A DNA stretch of 64,000 bases. Source: Massospora cicadina. Lineage: Eukaryota; Entomophthoromycota; Entomophthoromycetes; Entomophthorales; Entomophthoraceae. The notes beneath the pieces were generated by a model. That model saw nothing but the letters and a program-made list of their open reading frames with translations. It did not search any database and was not told the origin of the DNA. Both the position numbers and the translations under genes were made by a program. The stretch spans positions 124,001 to 188,000 of the forward strand of contig JAKSZP010006611.1 in assembly GCA_022478985.1 (NCBI GenBank), read 5' to 3'. Shown here in pieces: positions 10,341 to 22,004 of this stretch; the first letter of the stretch is position 1; every line of letters begins with the position of its first letter.

Positions 10341-10662
10341 AATTTAAATAAAACTTAATAATTCAAAAATAAAGTTTTTGCATTTGTAAATCAGTTTAAT
10401 AAGAAAACCCAGAAACCCCCACATGGACAGCAGTTCAGACTTTGACAGGGCCATCCAGTCCTTGTACGCCCTTTCAGGGGTCAGGCCCTCCTTCTGAGCG
10501 CCAGCATTGTCTTGACTGTGGCCCAAACCTTAGTGGTAAAGTGGTTTCCACATAGTCAGATTTGGGGTCTCTCCACAGTAGGGCTATCCTGCCTGTGGGC
10601 ACTCACTCGAGCACTCTTGCCTAACTGCTTTGTAGCAGTTTTCAGAGACCCCATCCATCACA

Positions 10663-11250
10663 TAGTGTGTCTATGTATTTCGTAGGCCCTCTGACAGTTA
10701 AAAAGGATGCATTAAGAACATCATAGTGGTCTTAGACTGCCTGAATAACTGGGTTAAAGTAAGAGCTGTTTAAGACTTAAATGCAGTATTGTTGCTAAAT
10801 TTATCATGGAGTGCATTATCCAATGACATGGTCTCCTCAGTTCATTATTAATGACAACAACCAGCTTTGCTTCCCATGGTATACCTAAGTTGAATGGATT
10901 GATGGCTATTTGAGGAGTTTAATGACATCATACCACACTGATTATAATAGAATAATTGAACAAGTTAATAGGCCCTTGGTGGACATTGTAAAAAAGATTA
11001 CGGCATCCCAGCCTTCAGATTGTAGTTCTCTTTTACCCATATCTGTTTTTGAATAAAATAACAGTTATCACTCCACAACTTAGAATTCCTATTTTAACTA
11101 TTGTATGGGGGCATAAAGTCATTCCTCCACTGTTATATTCAAGTGTGGGAGATACTGTTAAAGTGGAACCACAGAAATAATTGCTAAACCTAACTTCTAT
11201 GTTGATATACCTCCAGACCAAAGCCCATTCCACAAATATGGTAAAATAAG
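10663..11250 (+). pseudogene. Gy7: decayed gypsy integrase core fragment
   Basis: Immediately after Gy1's LTR the + strand reads VSMYFVGPLTVKKD, then IIVVLDCLNNWVKVRAV (10,721-10,771), matching the integrase pattern (V-MDFVGPL, then VVLD-L-xW). Further on, YNRIIEQVNRPLVDIVKKIT and PSDCSSLLPIS (about 10,940-11,035) match the Glu-containing part (ERVNR-L) and its follow-on helix. The fragment starts exactly where Gy1 ends, so Gy1 appears to have inserted into this older element. Many stops are present. Confidence 0.7.
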
Positions 11251-11580
11251 GTTAAAGAACATGACGTTGAACTACATAGATTATATATGTTTTTACTTTA
11301 TTATATAGTAAGGTATGTTCTGTATCACGACAACTGTGTCTCTAACAAAAAGACAAACTGAAGAGTATATGAACAGATCATTTAAAATAAAAGATATAAC
11401 AATCACCAACACTTATAAGCTAAAGAACCTTTCTGATGTGTATTACTTAAATAGTGTCCATTCTATATTTATTTGTCCATATAATTGTAGTTTACAATTA
11501 AAAAAGAGAGAAGAGTAAAGAAAAAAATAGTCTATATAATAAGTAACAAGTTGAAATAATTTATCTCAAGTAATAGGCAA
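11251..11580. other. A+T-rich stretch, probable tail of Gy7
   Basis: A 67-codon + strand ORF (11,315-11,518), Lys/Thr-rich, could be the integrase tail of Gy7, but no motif proves it. Nothing else is recognised. Confidence 0.3.
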
Positions 11581-11676
11581 TTAGAAAGAAGCAGCTTTGA
11601 TTTTGTTTTTTGGTTGGTGTAATCCCTTATCCTTCTTCTCTTTCATTCTGACATTCCTTTTCAATTGCCTTGCATA
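11581..11676 (-). pseudogene. 3' part of a minus-strand ORF split by Gy2
   Basis: Thirty-one open minus-strand codons (YARQLKRNVRMKEKKDK, Lys/Arg-rich) end at TAA (11,581-11,583). They continue in frame from the ORF at 47,198-47,485 when Gy2 and one copy of its 5-bp duplication are ignored. Function unknown; see that entry. Confidence 0.4.
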
Positions 11677-11681
11677 CCATT

Positions 11682-12118
11682 TGTCAGGTCGTGGGGATGA
11701 AATCCAACTTTCCAGTAAAGGTTGGTGCAATAGAAGACCCTAGTTTAAGGATTTTAATATAAATAAATAACAATGTATGGGGAAAAAGCTCCTTGATTGG
11801 CAAAAATCCTTAATATTGCTATATATCAGCAGCAACTAAAAATACTGTGAAAACATTAATCAGTTTGTTTTCAGGGAGCGATATTTAGAAAATAAGGTAT
11901 TATAACTTTAAGGGAAATCGCTCCATGATTCCAAGGTAAGATCTACACTTATAAGCACTTCAGGTTTTCTGTGGCATCTTATGGCCTTTCAAAGTAATAA
12001 TGCTTGGTTGTTTTTGATCAGGTTTGGACACCTACAGCAGACTTGGTCAATTTTTTAAGTTAAGTTTGAACCCAACATCTGAGGGGATTGAATTGTCAGT
12101 TGAGCCAAATTCCTGACA
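11682..12118 (-). repeat. Gy2 3' LTR (437 bp)
   Basis: Aligns with 30,431-30,776 plus 47,099-47,197. The best-matched block is around GCGATATTTAGA and CCTTTCAAAG, GATTTGGAC. Terminal TGTCAGG...CCTGACA is a 7-bp inverted repeat. The sequence is also related, more distantly, to the Gy3 LTRs in opposite orientation. Confidence 0.75.
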
Positions 12119-15100
12119 ACTCCTTCTTCTAGATCATGGCGTAGGAGGGTAAAGGGTGATAGATACTAACTATTAACTCAGTCTACCACAGTACCCTAGG
12201 AAACCTTAACAAAAAATGTTCATTTCCTTCAAATAAGTTGACCTCCTAATGTCTTCACCAACCTAGACCCAATTTTTGTTGAAACTGACTACTATTGATG
12301 GTAGAAAGTGACTAAATCACCTAGCGGAAGGTATGCAGGGGGTAATGCTTATCATTAAACTGACTTGTCTATATGGATGTAGTGATGGACAAATTTTCTA
12401 AATCCAGAGTCTGAAATTAAATGATTTTGTTATCAATAACTTCTATTTTAAACTAAGGGCTTTGGGAGAGCCATGGTCTAAAAAATCTTGCACTTTAGAG
12501 GGCAATTGTGGATTCCTTATACAAATCTTGGAAGGGGGACATTTAGATATCTGATGGTAACTAATTTAGTAGCCTAGATCTCACTGTGTAAGTATTGTGG
12601 GCAATGTAAGTGATCAGTTGAGCCATTTTATATAGGGTTGAGGTTTATGAAGCACTAACTTGCACTACCATTTCATTGGTTGCAGGATGATAGGGGCGAT
12701 AAACACTTGAGTGGACCCCATTACTTTGGTTGTTTCTTGCACCAGCAATGATAAGAAAGTACTGTTCATTGTAATAGGATTATGTTTAGTACATTCAAGT
12801 TGAGTGATAATGCAGTTATATAAAAAGGTGGCGTTAGCTTTTGCTGAAGCTTATGGAAGAGATATGATCTCAATCCACTTCATTAGATGATTGACAACCA
12901 GTATAAATAATTGATAGCATTTTGAATGCTCAAGGAAGAGGGTCCACAAGATTGATACTAACCATATGGTAGGGTTCAGAGGGTGGAGCCACTTGATGTT
13001 ATGGCCAAGGAGTAGGGCCAGCAAGGCTTTACGTACTAAGCAGGACTCCAATACATTATGAACTGTGGGAAACATTCTTCCTCAGTACACTGGGATTTAA
13101 TATATTGATAGGTTTTGTTATTCCTTCATGGCTGACTTTCAAATGTCTATATAAGGTAACATCCATTTGTTTAAAGGATTAATATATGGTAACCATTAGG
13201 TTGACACTAACTTATAAAGGTTACCATCTTAGGTTTTGATGTTTGCTTGCCTTTTCTCAAACTCCTTTTTAGTCATAAGGGACTCATTTTCCAACAGTTG
13301 AGGTTGGCCCGATGTCATAGAGTTGATTTTTCTCTATTTTGGTTAGAGTTAACATAGCTAACCTGGACAGAAAATTGATTTTTGATGAACTGGCCTAGGT
13401 AATGGACAATAAAGAAATCATAATTTTATAGTATTAAATCTCATCGTTCTAAAAATCTGGCATATTCTTTCATCTGCTGTAGCCATTGCAACGAGGCATG
13501 ATCAGTGATTATAGTGAAGTGGGCCCATATAAATAGGGTTAAAAATATTTAATATCAGTTAGAACAGCTAGGCACTCTCATTCCGTTACATGATGGTTGT
13601 GTTCAGCCTTAGTTAAAGTTTGCTGTAACAGGTGATGGGATGGTCCACTGCCTTCATCATGTTTGGCTAGTGTAGTTCCTATACCTATATCACAGCATGA
13701 TTAAAAAGTAAAAATGGTTTGTCAAAGTTAGGGTGTATAAAAAATGAGAGTGTAAAAGAGCTATATGTAATAGATAAAAGGACTACTTCTTCTCTTCTTC
13801 CCACTGGAAAGAAATTTCTATATTTAATAAATAAACTAATGGTTTGTGTCTATCTGCAAAAATAAAATAAATAGGTGATAGTATCTTTCTATTCCTGGAA
13901 CAACTTGCACATCTTGGAGGGATTTGGGCGATGACAATTTGGAGATGGCCGTGACTTTGTCATTCATCAGGAATAATCCTTTGACTTACCTTATGTCCCA
14001 TAAAATCCAAATTTTTTAAAAAAGGACCATTTGGAGGGTTTTATGTTATAAATTTTTGTCATACTTTCTGAAAGGCCTCCCTTAGGTGAGATAGATAGGC
14101 AGTGAAAATTGTAAGAAAATATTTAAGCCATTGTGATAGACTAACATTCAGAATCATTTAAAGTCCACTTACTTTAACATCGCTCTTTAGAAAGTAGCAT
14201 GGGCATTGTATAACCCCTTCAGAATCTGGGTAGGCTTAACAGCCCTTCACTTAAGATAAGTGCACATTTTTTCTCTGTCCTTGTGGAATAGGTCAATCTT
14301 TCAAGAACCACTGGCGAGATTCATTGCCAAAAAGTACTTTCCACTGACATAAGACGTAAGTAGTCGTCTATATGAGGTAGGGGTAGCTTTTTTGGGTGAT
14401 AGAATTTAATTAGTAATAGTCCAAGATAGCTCAATGACCTCCATCTTTTTCTGAAAATTAGCACCAAAAAGGGATGCTCAAGGGCTTTTAGATGGTACCA
14501 GTAGTCCGGCCTCTAGTAATTGCTTTAACTCAAGAACTACTTGAGAATCTTTTTAGACTTTTGTTATGACCGCGCTATAAATGGGGAAGGATATTTAGTT
14601 TCCACTTAGTGAGTTACTCTAGGAGCTTTATCATAATTGCCAGGTCCCTTAGAGAAGATAATATCTTGTTATGTATGGGACTTTACATTTTGGTGTTTAT
14701 CAAAGTAAGTATTCTCAATTTTTACTTTTGACTATAAAAATTGTAGTCATCAGTCAATTTAAATTTCGTAGAGTGCTGACACATTTAACATCCCTAATAT
14801 ATTTGATGGGACTGGTTTTGACGTAGGCAAAGGCTGCATGCCGTGGGACTTGAAAACCCAACTTAGTTAAATTGTTCAATAAAACAGAGATAGATTTTTC
14901 ATATGAAGGTTTCAAAATCCCTTAGCAGTTCAAGGCTTCTTTAATAGAGGGATTGGATTGGTCATGGACTTTTACACACAGTTATGTAGAATGTGAATTT
15001 TGACTTGGGAGTCTACTACAACTTAGGATCCTGGAGGTAAAGTAAAGGATGGTAGGCATAGAGTTATTCCATCCATGGATAACACTGTATTGGGGATCAG

Positions 15101-15300
15101 CTTAGTTTTGATCCCCAAAATTTGGTATTCTATCTAACAGAAGTAGTAGAATATTTGGTGAAGCAGGTACGCTTCATTTGGGGCCCCTTATTTTTAGACA
15201 AAAGGTCAAATACTAGTAAAACCCAATATTACAGAAGAGTGGGGTATTGTTCCTTATGGTTGATTAGACACTAAATTCTCTCAATAGTTGGACTCCAATG
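12119..15300 (-). pseudogene. Gy2 pol remains (integrase, RNase H, RT, protease)
   Basis: Reading the minus strand, RT lies near 14,250-14,480: KKMEVIELSWTITN (KKDG-R-DYRQLN pattern), then a Y-L-P-like linker and GKYFLAMNLASGS (LDL-SGY). Downstream, 12,851-13,075 holds integrase: VHNVLESCLV, HPLNPTIWLVSILWTLFLE (W-xISMDFI) and ILVVNHLMKW (VVVDR-TKW), where the catalytic Asp has become Asn. RNase H and protease should lie between 13,400-13,900 and near 15,100, but I cannot show their motifs. Stops are frequent in every frame. Confidence 0.65.
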
Positions 15301-15935
15301 AGTAAATTAGATTTTTATTTTCTTAAGCAATAGCAGGGCAGTAATAAGAAGCTCTTAAATATTAGAGGTAAAGCAGAGTATGCTCCAACAGCTGCAGTGA
15401 GCATAAAACCCTCTGTTGTGTATTGCCTCATGGACTAAGTTAGCAGATACCTTAATTTTTTATTTAGCCAAGAAAATATTACATTAACGGGGGTCAAGTG
15501 ACAATTATAGCCAAAGCTTTAAATTTTGTGTACTATTAATTTGAACATACAACTGAGTACTTAAGCTGAAAATGAATGGCTAGAAGACAGTCAGTAGTTG
15601 CTTGAAGCGAGGCTAGATGAGTTTTTTGTCTAGGCCAGGCTTAAGGTTCTTCAATTTTTTAAAAGTTTATTATTTAAATCCAGGTTTTTGCTTTTAAAGC
15701 TGACAGTAAGTGTTTTTTTTGGTAATTGTCAATGTAAAGTATCAAAAATGTTTAATGTCTTTATTGCCTTGATTAGAAGGGGTTACATTGAATTCAGCAG
15801 GGGCAGCTAATACAAAACATCCAGAGATACTAGTCATAGAACTTTTAATTTTAAGCACTCAGGTTTTACAGTAAAGGAAGCCTCTTTCCCTAAGCTGACT
15901 GATTTTTTTCTGTGTTGTTCCAGGGGCGTCAGTAG

Positions 15936-16833
15936 CAGGTGTCCACAGTCTGGTTGGTGCGCTTGCAAAAGTTACAGTACAGGCTGTGATTAGAAATTTC
16001 AGAGGCGTTACCTCAAATACTTAGGGCTTAGGCTTTGGATAGCTTGAGGAGGCTCAGCTGTCTTAAAAAATGGGAGGAATTTCCATGAGTGCTTCTTTAA
16101 TATATAGGATTTATGTAAGATTAGGCTTTACCACCTTGAGGTCTAGGTAGGTATTAGTATTGTCTAAACACTGATAAGGCAGAAGTAATGGCATCATCTA
16201 AGGTGCGTCAAACTTCCCTCAACTTTGGCTTAGGCATCATAATAAAAGCTTTGGACAAACTCATTAATGGATTTACACCATTTGAGGCTATCCTCATGAA
16301 CATCTGCTTTTTAAATTATAGAGTTAGATTAATCCCAAATTCCTGGAGTAAAGCGGCCTTTGCTTTGTCCCTGGTGCAGAAGGTCGTTAGAAGGGGCTAC
16401 ATGATATCCTGTGTAACCCAGATGAGGTAGTTAGTCAATGTTTGAGCCATTGGTAGTTAGTAGCCTTCTCCAAGCACTCTCATAGCATTATAAGGAGGAG
16501 AAACACTTCCTATCCCCCAGGACATACTTATCCATCAAGATGGGCTTAAATGAGCTTTAGGATGATGGTCAGTGGACGACATGAACTGACACTAAAGGTA
16601 CACCTTCAGCTAGGAAGGGTGCAGTATCATGGGTATTTCCTTTGGGATGAAGAGCTAAAGTTAGCTATGCAAATCATTTAAGTCATCAATAAATAAGTCA
16701 ATTCGTTTTTGAGTGGCACAAAGGGTCATTTTAGCGGAATAGAGCTGGTACAATTGCTTTACTTCATTTTAAACTTGCAGTTGTGTCCCAGAGACTGAGC
16801 TAAATCTGTTTAGTGGCAAATATTTTCTGCTCC
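15936..16833 (-). pseudogene. Gy2 gag 3' part with degraded zinc knuckle
   Basis: CNFCKRTNQTVDTC (15,936-15,977) fits C-x2-C-x4-H-x4-C with His replaced by Gln. The matching place in Gy3 (about 19,350) has YCK..MNHTVDNY, keeping His but losing a Cys, so the ancestor had a normal knuckle. The upstream (higher-coordinate) sequence is A+T-rich with no long open frame and is cut at 16,833 by Gy3. Confidence 0.6.
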
Positions 16834-17323
16834 TGTTGGTATTACAGCCTAAACTGTTAATTAATCCTCTCTGATGGTGAGTTAAATCCCAACTAAAGGA
16901 TTTTTTATACCCCAGTTGGGTATCATCCCCAATATAAAGAATCAAACACTTCCAATGTTGAAGTTTGAACCTGATCAGATAATAAGATGTTACTACTAAA
17001 AACAAGTAATGAGGTGCTGCAAAAACCCAAATACCAAATCTTATTTATCTAAGCTTAAAAAGCGCCTGGCGTTTTCACTGATGATTTCTAATTGATTTTC
17101 CCTAAGTATTGGTAATGGCAAACAAATGGATTACGTTTTTTCCACAATAATTTACTGTTTAAACTATCACTATAGAAAATCTTAAGGATATTTACCATCT
17201 AAAGAGCTTTTACCCTTAATTTTCAAGTTAATTAAATAAAGGAAATAAGAATCCTTGCTCTAGTGGCTTTGGTTGCCCTGAACTTCTCCCAGATACGTAG
17301 ATTCTATCCACCACGTCCTGGCA
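16834..17323 (+). repeat. Gy3 5' LTR (about 490 bp)
   Basis: Pairs with 28,796-29,277. The first 34 bases align without gaps to the start of Gy2's LTR read on the minus strand. It ends CCTGGCA, against CCTGACA in the partner. Confidence 0.72.
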
Positions 17324-19450
17324 AAAGCTAATGTTTCCTAATAGGTCACTCTGACTCCTCCAGCAAACTAACAAATGCGATTAGAAATAATGATTCAACA
17401 TTAAATACCTCTTCATACCATAAAGCCTCCCAATTCATTGAGTGAAAGGTTACTTTCATGTAGGAGAACCAATATAGACTTGTAACCTTTTATTACCCAC
17501 ACCTATGGAGGTGAACCTCCCCACCCCTTCCGCGGAGAATTACCAACTAAAAACTCAGATTTTTTTGAAGCCATTCAACCCTACCCTAACTGGGGTCTTT
17601 GTCCTGTGAGATTAGCAATTAGAAGTTGAGCACTTGTGAAACTTACTTCTATGATGGTCTTAACTACTAGTTCAACACTCAATGGTGAACAGGTCAGGGT
17701 AGGACGTTCTGAGAGCTACCTGCACCAATTTGTTCATCCCACACTGTATCATCTGTTAAAAATAGCTGGTTCCATCACCAGGAACTATTTTAGCATCTAC
17801 AGTTACTGAAACCCTGAACTCGCAGTTCCTCCAATTTTATCACTATGCATCCTTCTTTAGCGGAGAGAAACAAAGTGCCATTTTAAAAGATTAGAAACTT
17901 ATCAATGAGATGAAAGGTTACTAACATACCTTGATGAATGAATAATGAGATTTTTTATTCATAACTATCCAATCAAGGCTATCTGGAAATCGTCATACAC
18001 AATCAGATTTGGGTTATTACCACATGAGTACAAACCCAACTTACCAACTTGAGAGCATCCATGGACAATTGCCTCTGTTACCTTCTGGATATAATTTATG
18101 ATACTCACGAGATACCCAAGACAATTTTCATTTCTCTGGACTTCCAGGAATGCCAGGTGTGGTTGGTCCTTTTGGAAGCCCTGAATTACATGGGACCTCA
18201 GACCACCTAGAACACATGGTCGCCCTGGAATGCCAGATCAATCTGGGCCCTCTAGCCCCCTTAGCCTCTTGGGTCTACTAGGCCTCACAGGCTTAGTACT
18301 GGTTTGGAAATCCCTGAGTACAACTTAACTCGTTATTAAAAAATAAAACATCATAATTTCCAATTAGGATGCGTAGCTCAAGGAGTGGAACTACTTGGGA
18401 TGGGGTGCCTCTCTATACTAAAGTTTCCTTAGGCGCCCACCACGGTTGACTTGAAGCCTTAGCTGCCTTATTCTTCTTATTAAGAAGGCTTGAGAACAAA
18501 TGGTCCACTTAAAGAATACCAAAACAATTTCAGGACAAAACTACCAATTTCAATATTAAATAAATCAGTTGGCCCAGCTCTTTTCCACAAATACGCCCTT
18601 TGTGCCACCCATTAATGAGTTAATTTGGTAATTGACAAAATGAAAATTGCATAGTTAAATGGATGCCATCCATTCCCAAGAGTATTCCTAATATACCGCT
18701 TCCTCCTTTACTGAAGGCTCACCTCCAGTGTCTATTCATGTTTTCATCCACCAACTTTTCTGTTTAACTAATTCATGCCCTCCTTCAAGGACAAGTATGC
18801 CCAGGGGGAAGGAAGTGTTTTTTGTATTACTATTAAAGTGCAGTATATGAAGCTACCAACAACAAGTGGCTCAAGCACTTAACCAACTTTCTCAGCTGAG
18901 TAGCACAAAATAAAATGGTACCTCATTTATTGACATGACAAAATTATAACAACGCAAAGGCTTTTTTTTTTTCTCTTGTAATTTAGGAGTTATTTAGCCC
19001 TTGCTAACCAAAAATATACGGTTATATGGATCATCCTTAATTGGGGGAACTCCAAAGATGAGTAAAAAAAGGTTTTCTTTTGACACCCAAACTTTAGTTG
19101 CAGGAATTGACTCACCTTGTATGATGCTATTACTGCTGCCTATTGGCATTCCAACCATGCTTAACATCCAGATATACCTCAATTTGGTAAAGCTCAACCT
19201 AACGTCTCTCCTGCATATTAAGGAACCCCTATGGAAATTCCTTTCAATCTTTTTAAACCCGCTGGCATCCTCATCCTAACCATAAGTCTCATCCACAAGT
19301 TTTGCAGTAACGCCTCCCAAAGCTCCTGTCCCCAACCTGTACAGTAGATATTGCAAGCCATGAACCATACCGTGGACAACTACCACTAACTCCTCCAAAA
19401 CAATGCAGCAAAAAATCAGTCAACATAAGTTAATATGTTCCCTTTGCTGG
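17324..19450 (+). pseudogene. Gy3 leader and gag remains, with collagen-like segment
   Basis: After the LTR comes about 800 bp with no open frame. At about 18,140-18,320 a Gly/Pro-rich stretch reads SGLPGMPGVVGPFGSP and, after a frame change, HGRPGMPDQSGPSSP then GLLGLTG, i.e. G-x-y triplets as in collagen. Gy2 has a matching segment on the minus strand near 29,500-29,610. Gag follows (ORF 19,001-19,279), with a degraded zinc knuckle near 19,345-19,380 (YCK, MNHTVDNY). The collagen-like piece may be the N-terminus of gag or a separate small ORF; I cannot tell. All frames are broken. Confidence 0.5.
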
Positions 19451-20600
19451 TGAAACCCAAGTGACTCAAATTTCTAGGTATAAACCCAGTACTTCCAGCT
19501 GCTTCATATTAGCTGCTCCGTCCAAAGTCAATGCAAATTCTCTATCCAAGGTAATAAAGACCTTAAGCTTTCTTATTTTTACATTAGTCAATTGCCAAAA
19601 GAATTTTACCGTCAGATCTGATTGTGAGAGCCAGGCATTAATTAATAAAACTTTAAACAAACTTAAAACTGATCCTGTACTGGGAAAAAAACTTCCCCAA
19701 GCCTCGCTGCAAATATTTACTAAATGTCTCTTAGTCATTAATTCCCATTTTGGATCCTTTGTTTTATGGGCGGAAGTAGTAGTCCATAAAGTTAAAAATT
19801 TGGCTATATTTTATACTTGATCCTCCAGTTAACGTTATATCTCATGTCTTATAAAAAGGTTAAAGTGGCTTTGGACTTAATCCATAAAGCTGAATATGAA
19901 CTGTGAGAGCTCCTTTCGTTAAAGCAATCATAGTATACTCTACTGTATTCATAATATTTGGTAAATTTATGATTACTGGTTCCACTGTCACCTTAGAAAA
20001 TGATGGTTATGAATTACTCATTGGAGTCCAACCAATGCGAGTATTTAACTGCATAATTAACCATAAGGACAATACCTTTCCCTCTTGAGATATTAGATAC
20101 CACTAGTAGCTACATTCCTATCCAAAACTTAGGAGCCCCAATGTAGCGTACCTTCCTTATTGAGTATCCCATCTCTTTCTGTCAGATAGAGTACCAAATA
20201 TTGTGACTTAAACAGATTTTCCTCCCAAGGTGGTGGATGCCAGGATGGAATACCTCTCTATGCCCCCAATCCCTTAACATGCCTCCTGGTTCTCAAGTAG
20301 TGAAGGACTCCTGAGTCAAAATTTACATTCCTAGTACCCACATAATAGAATTGTATGGACATCTTAATCTATTTATCAAGGAAGCCTTGACTTTCCCCAG
20401 GATCTTGAACCCTGCCAGAAAAAAATCAAATTCCATTTTGTTAGTAAAATTGACCATTTAAGCTCTCCAAGTCCCTAAGCATAAAATCATCGCTTATGTA
20501 AAACTCTGTCCTATTAAGCATATCATGGATGTATGTGTTTTAGAACATTACAAGATTTAGGAATTTCTACCAAAGACCATTTTCAAATTTGAGAGTAAAA
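19451..20600 (+). pseudogene. Gy3 gag-protease-RT linker (decayed)
   Basis: A 119-codon open frame (19,461-19,820) and a shorter one (19,903-20,088) lie where the protease and the linker to RT should be. I cannot point to a DSG/DTG active site. The assignment rests on position between the knuckle (19,350) and RT (20,700). Confidence 0.4.
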
Positions 20601-21346
20601 TTTGGGGATACCTTTTTCCCTAACTAAAACCAAGGTGTAGAAGCTTTGATAGAAGAATATGAGGATAATTTCTCCATAAAACCTGTCAATTATGAAAAAA
20701 ATGTCTGTAGTAATTCACCAGGTGGAAACCAAGGATCATCCTCCCATTTAAAGCTCAAGCTTACTAAAAGTTTAGAGTAGCGGAGGCTCAAGTGTCTCTT
20801 GAGTTAAAACAACTATTAGAGTCTGGACTACTGGTAGCATCTAAAGTACCTAAGCTTCCCCTCTGCTTTAGTCTGCAAAAAGATGGAGGGCACCGAGTTT
20901 CATGGATTATTGTCAACTAATTTTTATTACTCAAAAGGATAGTTTTCACCTACCTCATATAAATGACTCTCTACATCTAATATCAGGTAAAATATCTTTC
21001 AGCAATGGATCACACCATCGGCTACTATCATATTTTCCTATCCCCTGAGGATCATGAAAAATGTGCCCTTATCTCTGGTGAAGGGCTTTTTGAACCTACC
21101 TGGATGCCGCAGGGTCTATGCAACGCCCCTGCTACTTTCCAAAGAGTGGTGTACGGGTTATTAAAAGATTACAAACGATCCTGTGTGTTAGTCTATCCCA
21201 ATGACATAACCATCTTTTAAAAAATTTTCAATACCCACCTTGATCACCTTAGGGAAATCTTTTAGAGATTTCAGAAAACATCTTAGTACCTAAAATCTTT
21301 AAACGTTCCTTCTAAAAAAATAAAAATAGATTTTTAGGACATAAGA
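20600..21346 (+). pseudogene. Gy3 reverse transcriptase, N-terminal two thirds
   Basis: VCKKMEG with GLLSTNFYYSKG corresponds to KKDG and DYRQLN. HTIGYYHIFLSPEDHEKCA (21,008-21,064) corresponds to D-xSGYHQI-I-xEDxxKTA. WMPQGLCNAPATFQRVVYGLL is the conserved MPFGL-NAPATFQ. VLVYPNDITIF (21,187-21,219) is the catalytic YxDD box with its first Asp changed to Asn. The next motif, FLGHK (21,333-21,345), is cut off by Gy4's 5' LTR; the continuation lies beyond 26,915. Confidence 0.82.
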
Positions 21347-21992
21347 TGTAACATATCAGGTGGCACCAGATCCATACATTGCCTCAGACCGGGTGGCATT
21401 TGATCCAGTATTGCTTTGATACAAAGGGCCTCAAACTCAAGGAAGTCAGAGTTAGTGAAATTCGACATTCCAAAACCAAAGTGCATCCAAGAAAATATGA
21501 CGTTGGGCTTACGCACAGTGTGGATGATGATCCAGTGGGATGTGGAGTCTTTGCAAGCGATGTGCTGGATGGCTTTTGAGAGAGCCTAGCATAGGAGGTA
21601 TCATACACAATACTAGTGAAGTGCTATTTATTAGGCGATGTTTTGGCCCTAAATGGTCAGTTGCATATTCTACAAAAAAAAGAAAATTAAATAAATATCG
21701 CTTGCTAAAATAAGATATATTTTTATTAAGTTATAGTTTGGATTGAAGTTATGAGCTCAACCAGTGAGCTTGACGTGGCATTGGCGTCGTTCTCAGCTCT
21801 TTTCTGGAGTTTTACCCTGCTGTTGATGTGCAACATCGTAGGGACAGTGGTGCAGGAATATGTGGCAACAATGAGGCATGGCGGAAAGGTTTGAGGGATG
21901 GGCTTTGGCAGGCCTGTCCCTAGTATGGTCAGCGACGTGGCTTTTATTACCCAATTCCTTCATGGCATATTGGTACAAACCCACTCATTACA
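21347..21992 (+). repeat. Gy4 5' LTR (646 bp)
   Basis: Starts TGTAAC and ends ATTACA, an imperfect inverted terminal pair. Aligns throughout with 26,261-26,910, e.g. GGGCCTCAAACTCA and TGAAGTTATGAGCTCAACCA. The transcript-start motif at the equivalent of 26,574 is damaged (CAGTTGCATATTCT). Confidence 0.85.
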
Positions 21993-21994
21993 TT

Positions 21995-22004
21995 AGACAC
22001 AACT
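21995..22004 (+). other. Gy4 self-priming primer-binding site
   Basis: AGACACAACT, 2 nt after the LTR end, is the exact reverse complement of AGTTGTGTCT at 26,574-26,583 in the 3' LTR. Gy1 has GACAAAACT and AGTTTTGTC at the same two places, so one pair differs in a compensated way (C:G here, A:T in Gy1). Confidence 0.75.

Larger units (their letters stand above)
1..10662 (+). mobile_element. Gy1: chromodomain Ty3/gypsy retrotransposon (chromovirus), 5' LTR truncated by the window edge, 3' LTR split by a LINE
   Basis: Order seen: end of 5' LTR (1-111), primer site (114-122), gag, aspartic protease, reverse transcriptase, RNase H, integrase with chromodomain, polypurine tract (4,372-4,385), 3' LTR (4,386-5,053 resuming at 10,341-10,662). 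This PR-RT-RH-INT-chromodomain order defines chromoviruses. The first 111 bases align without gaps to 10,552-10,662 with 11 differences by hand count, 9 of them transitions, so the copy is fairly recent. Gag and pol are broken by in-frame stops and several frameshifts, so the copy cannot make its proteins intact. The left target duplication lies outside the window; the right one would be TAGTG at 10,663. Confidence 0.9.
4386..10662 (+). repeat. Gy1 3' LTR (about 990 bp), split by the LINE
   Basis: Starts TGTAAC after the polypurine tract and ends TCACA, matching the end of the 5' LTR at 111. Removing the LINE (5,054-10,324) and one copy of its 16-bp duplication leaves about 990 bp. Inside are two imperfect repeats around TCTGGCCAAC (near 4,577 and 4,727), a TATA box (5,006) and the predicted transcript start (5,038). 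Confidence 0.85.

Noticed and set aside
16769..17005. 78-codon minus-strand ORF
   Set aside because: Straddles Gy3's 5' LTR start and has no motif; an LTR is not expected to encode it.
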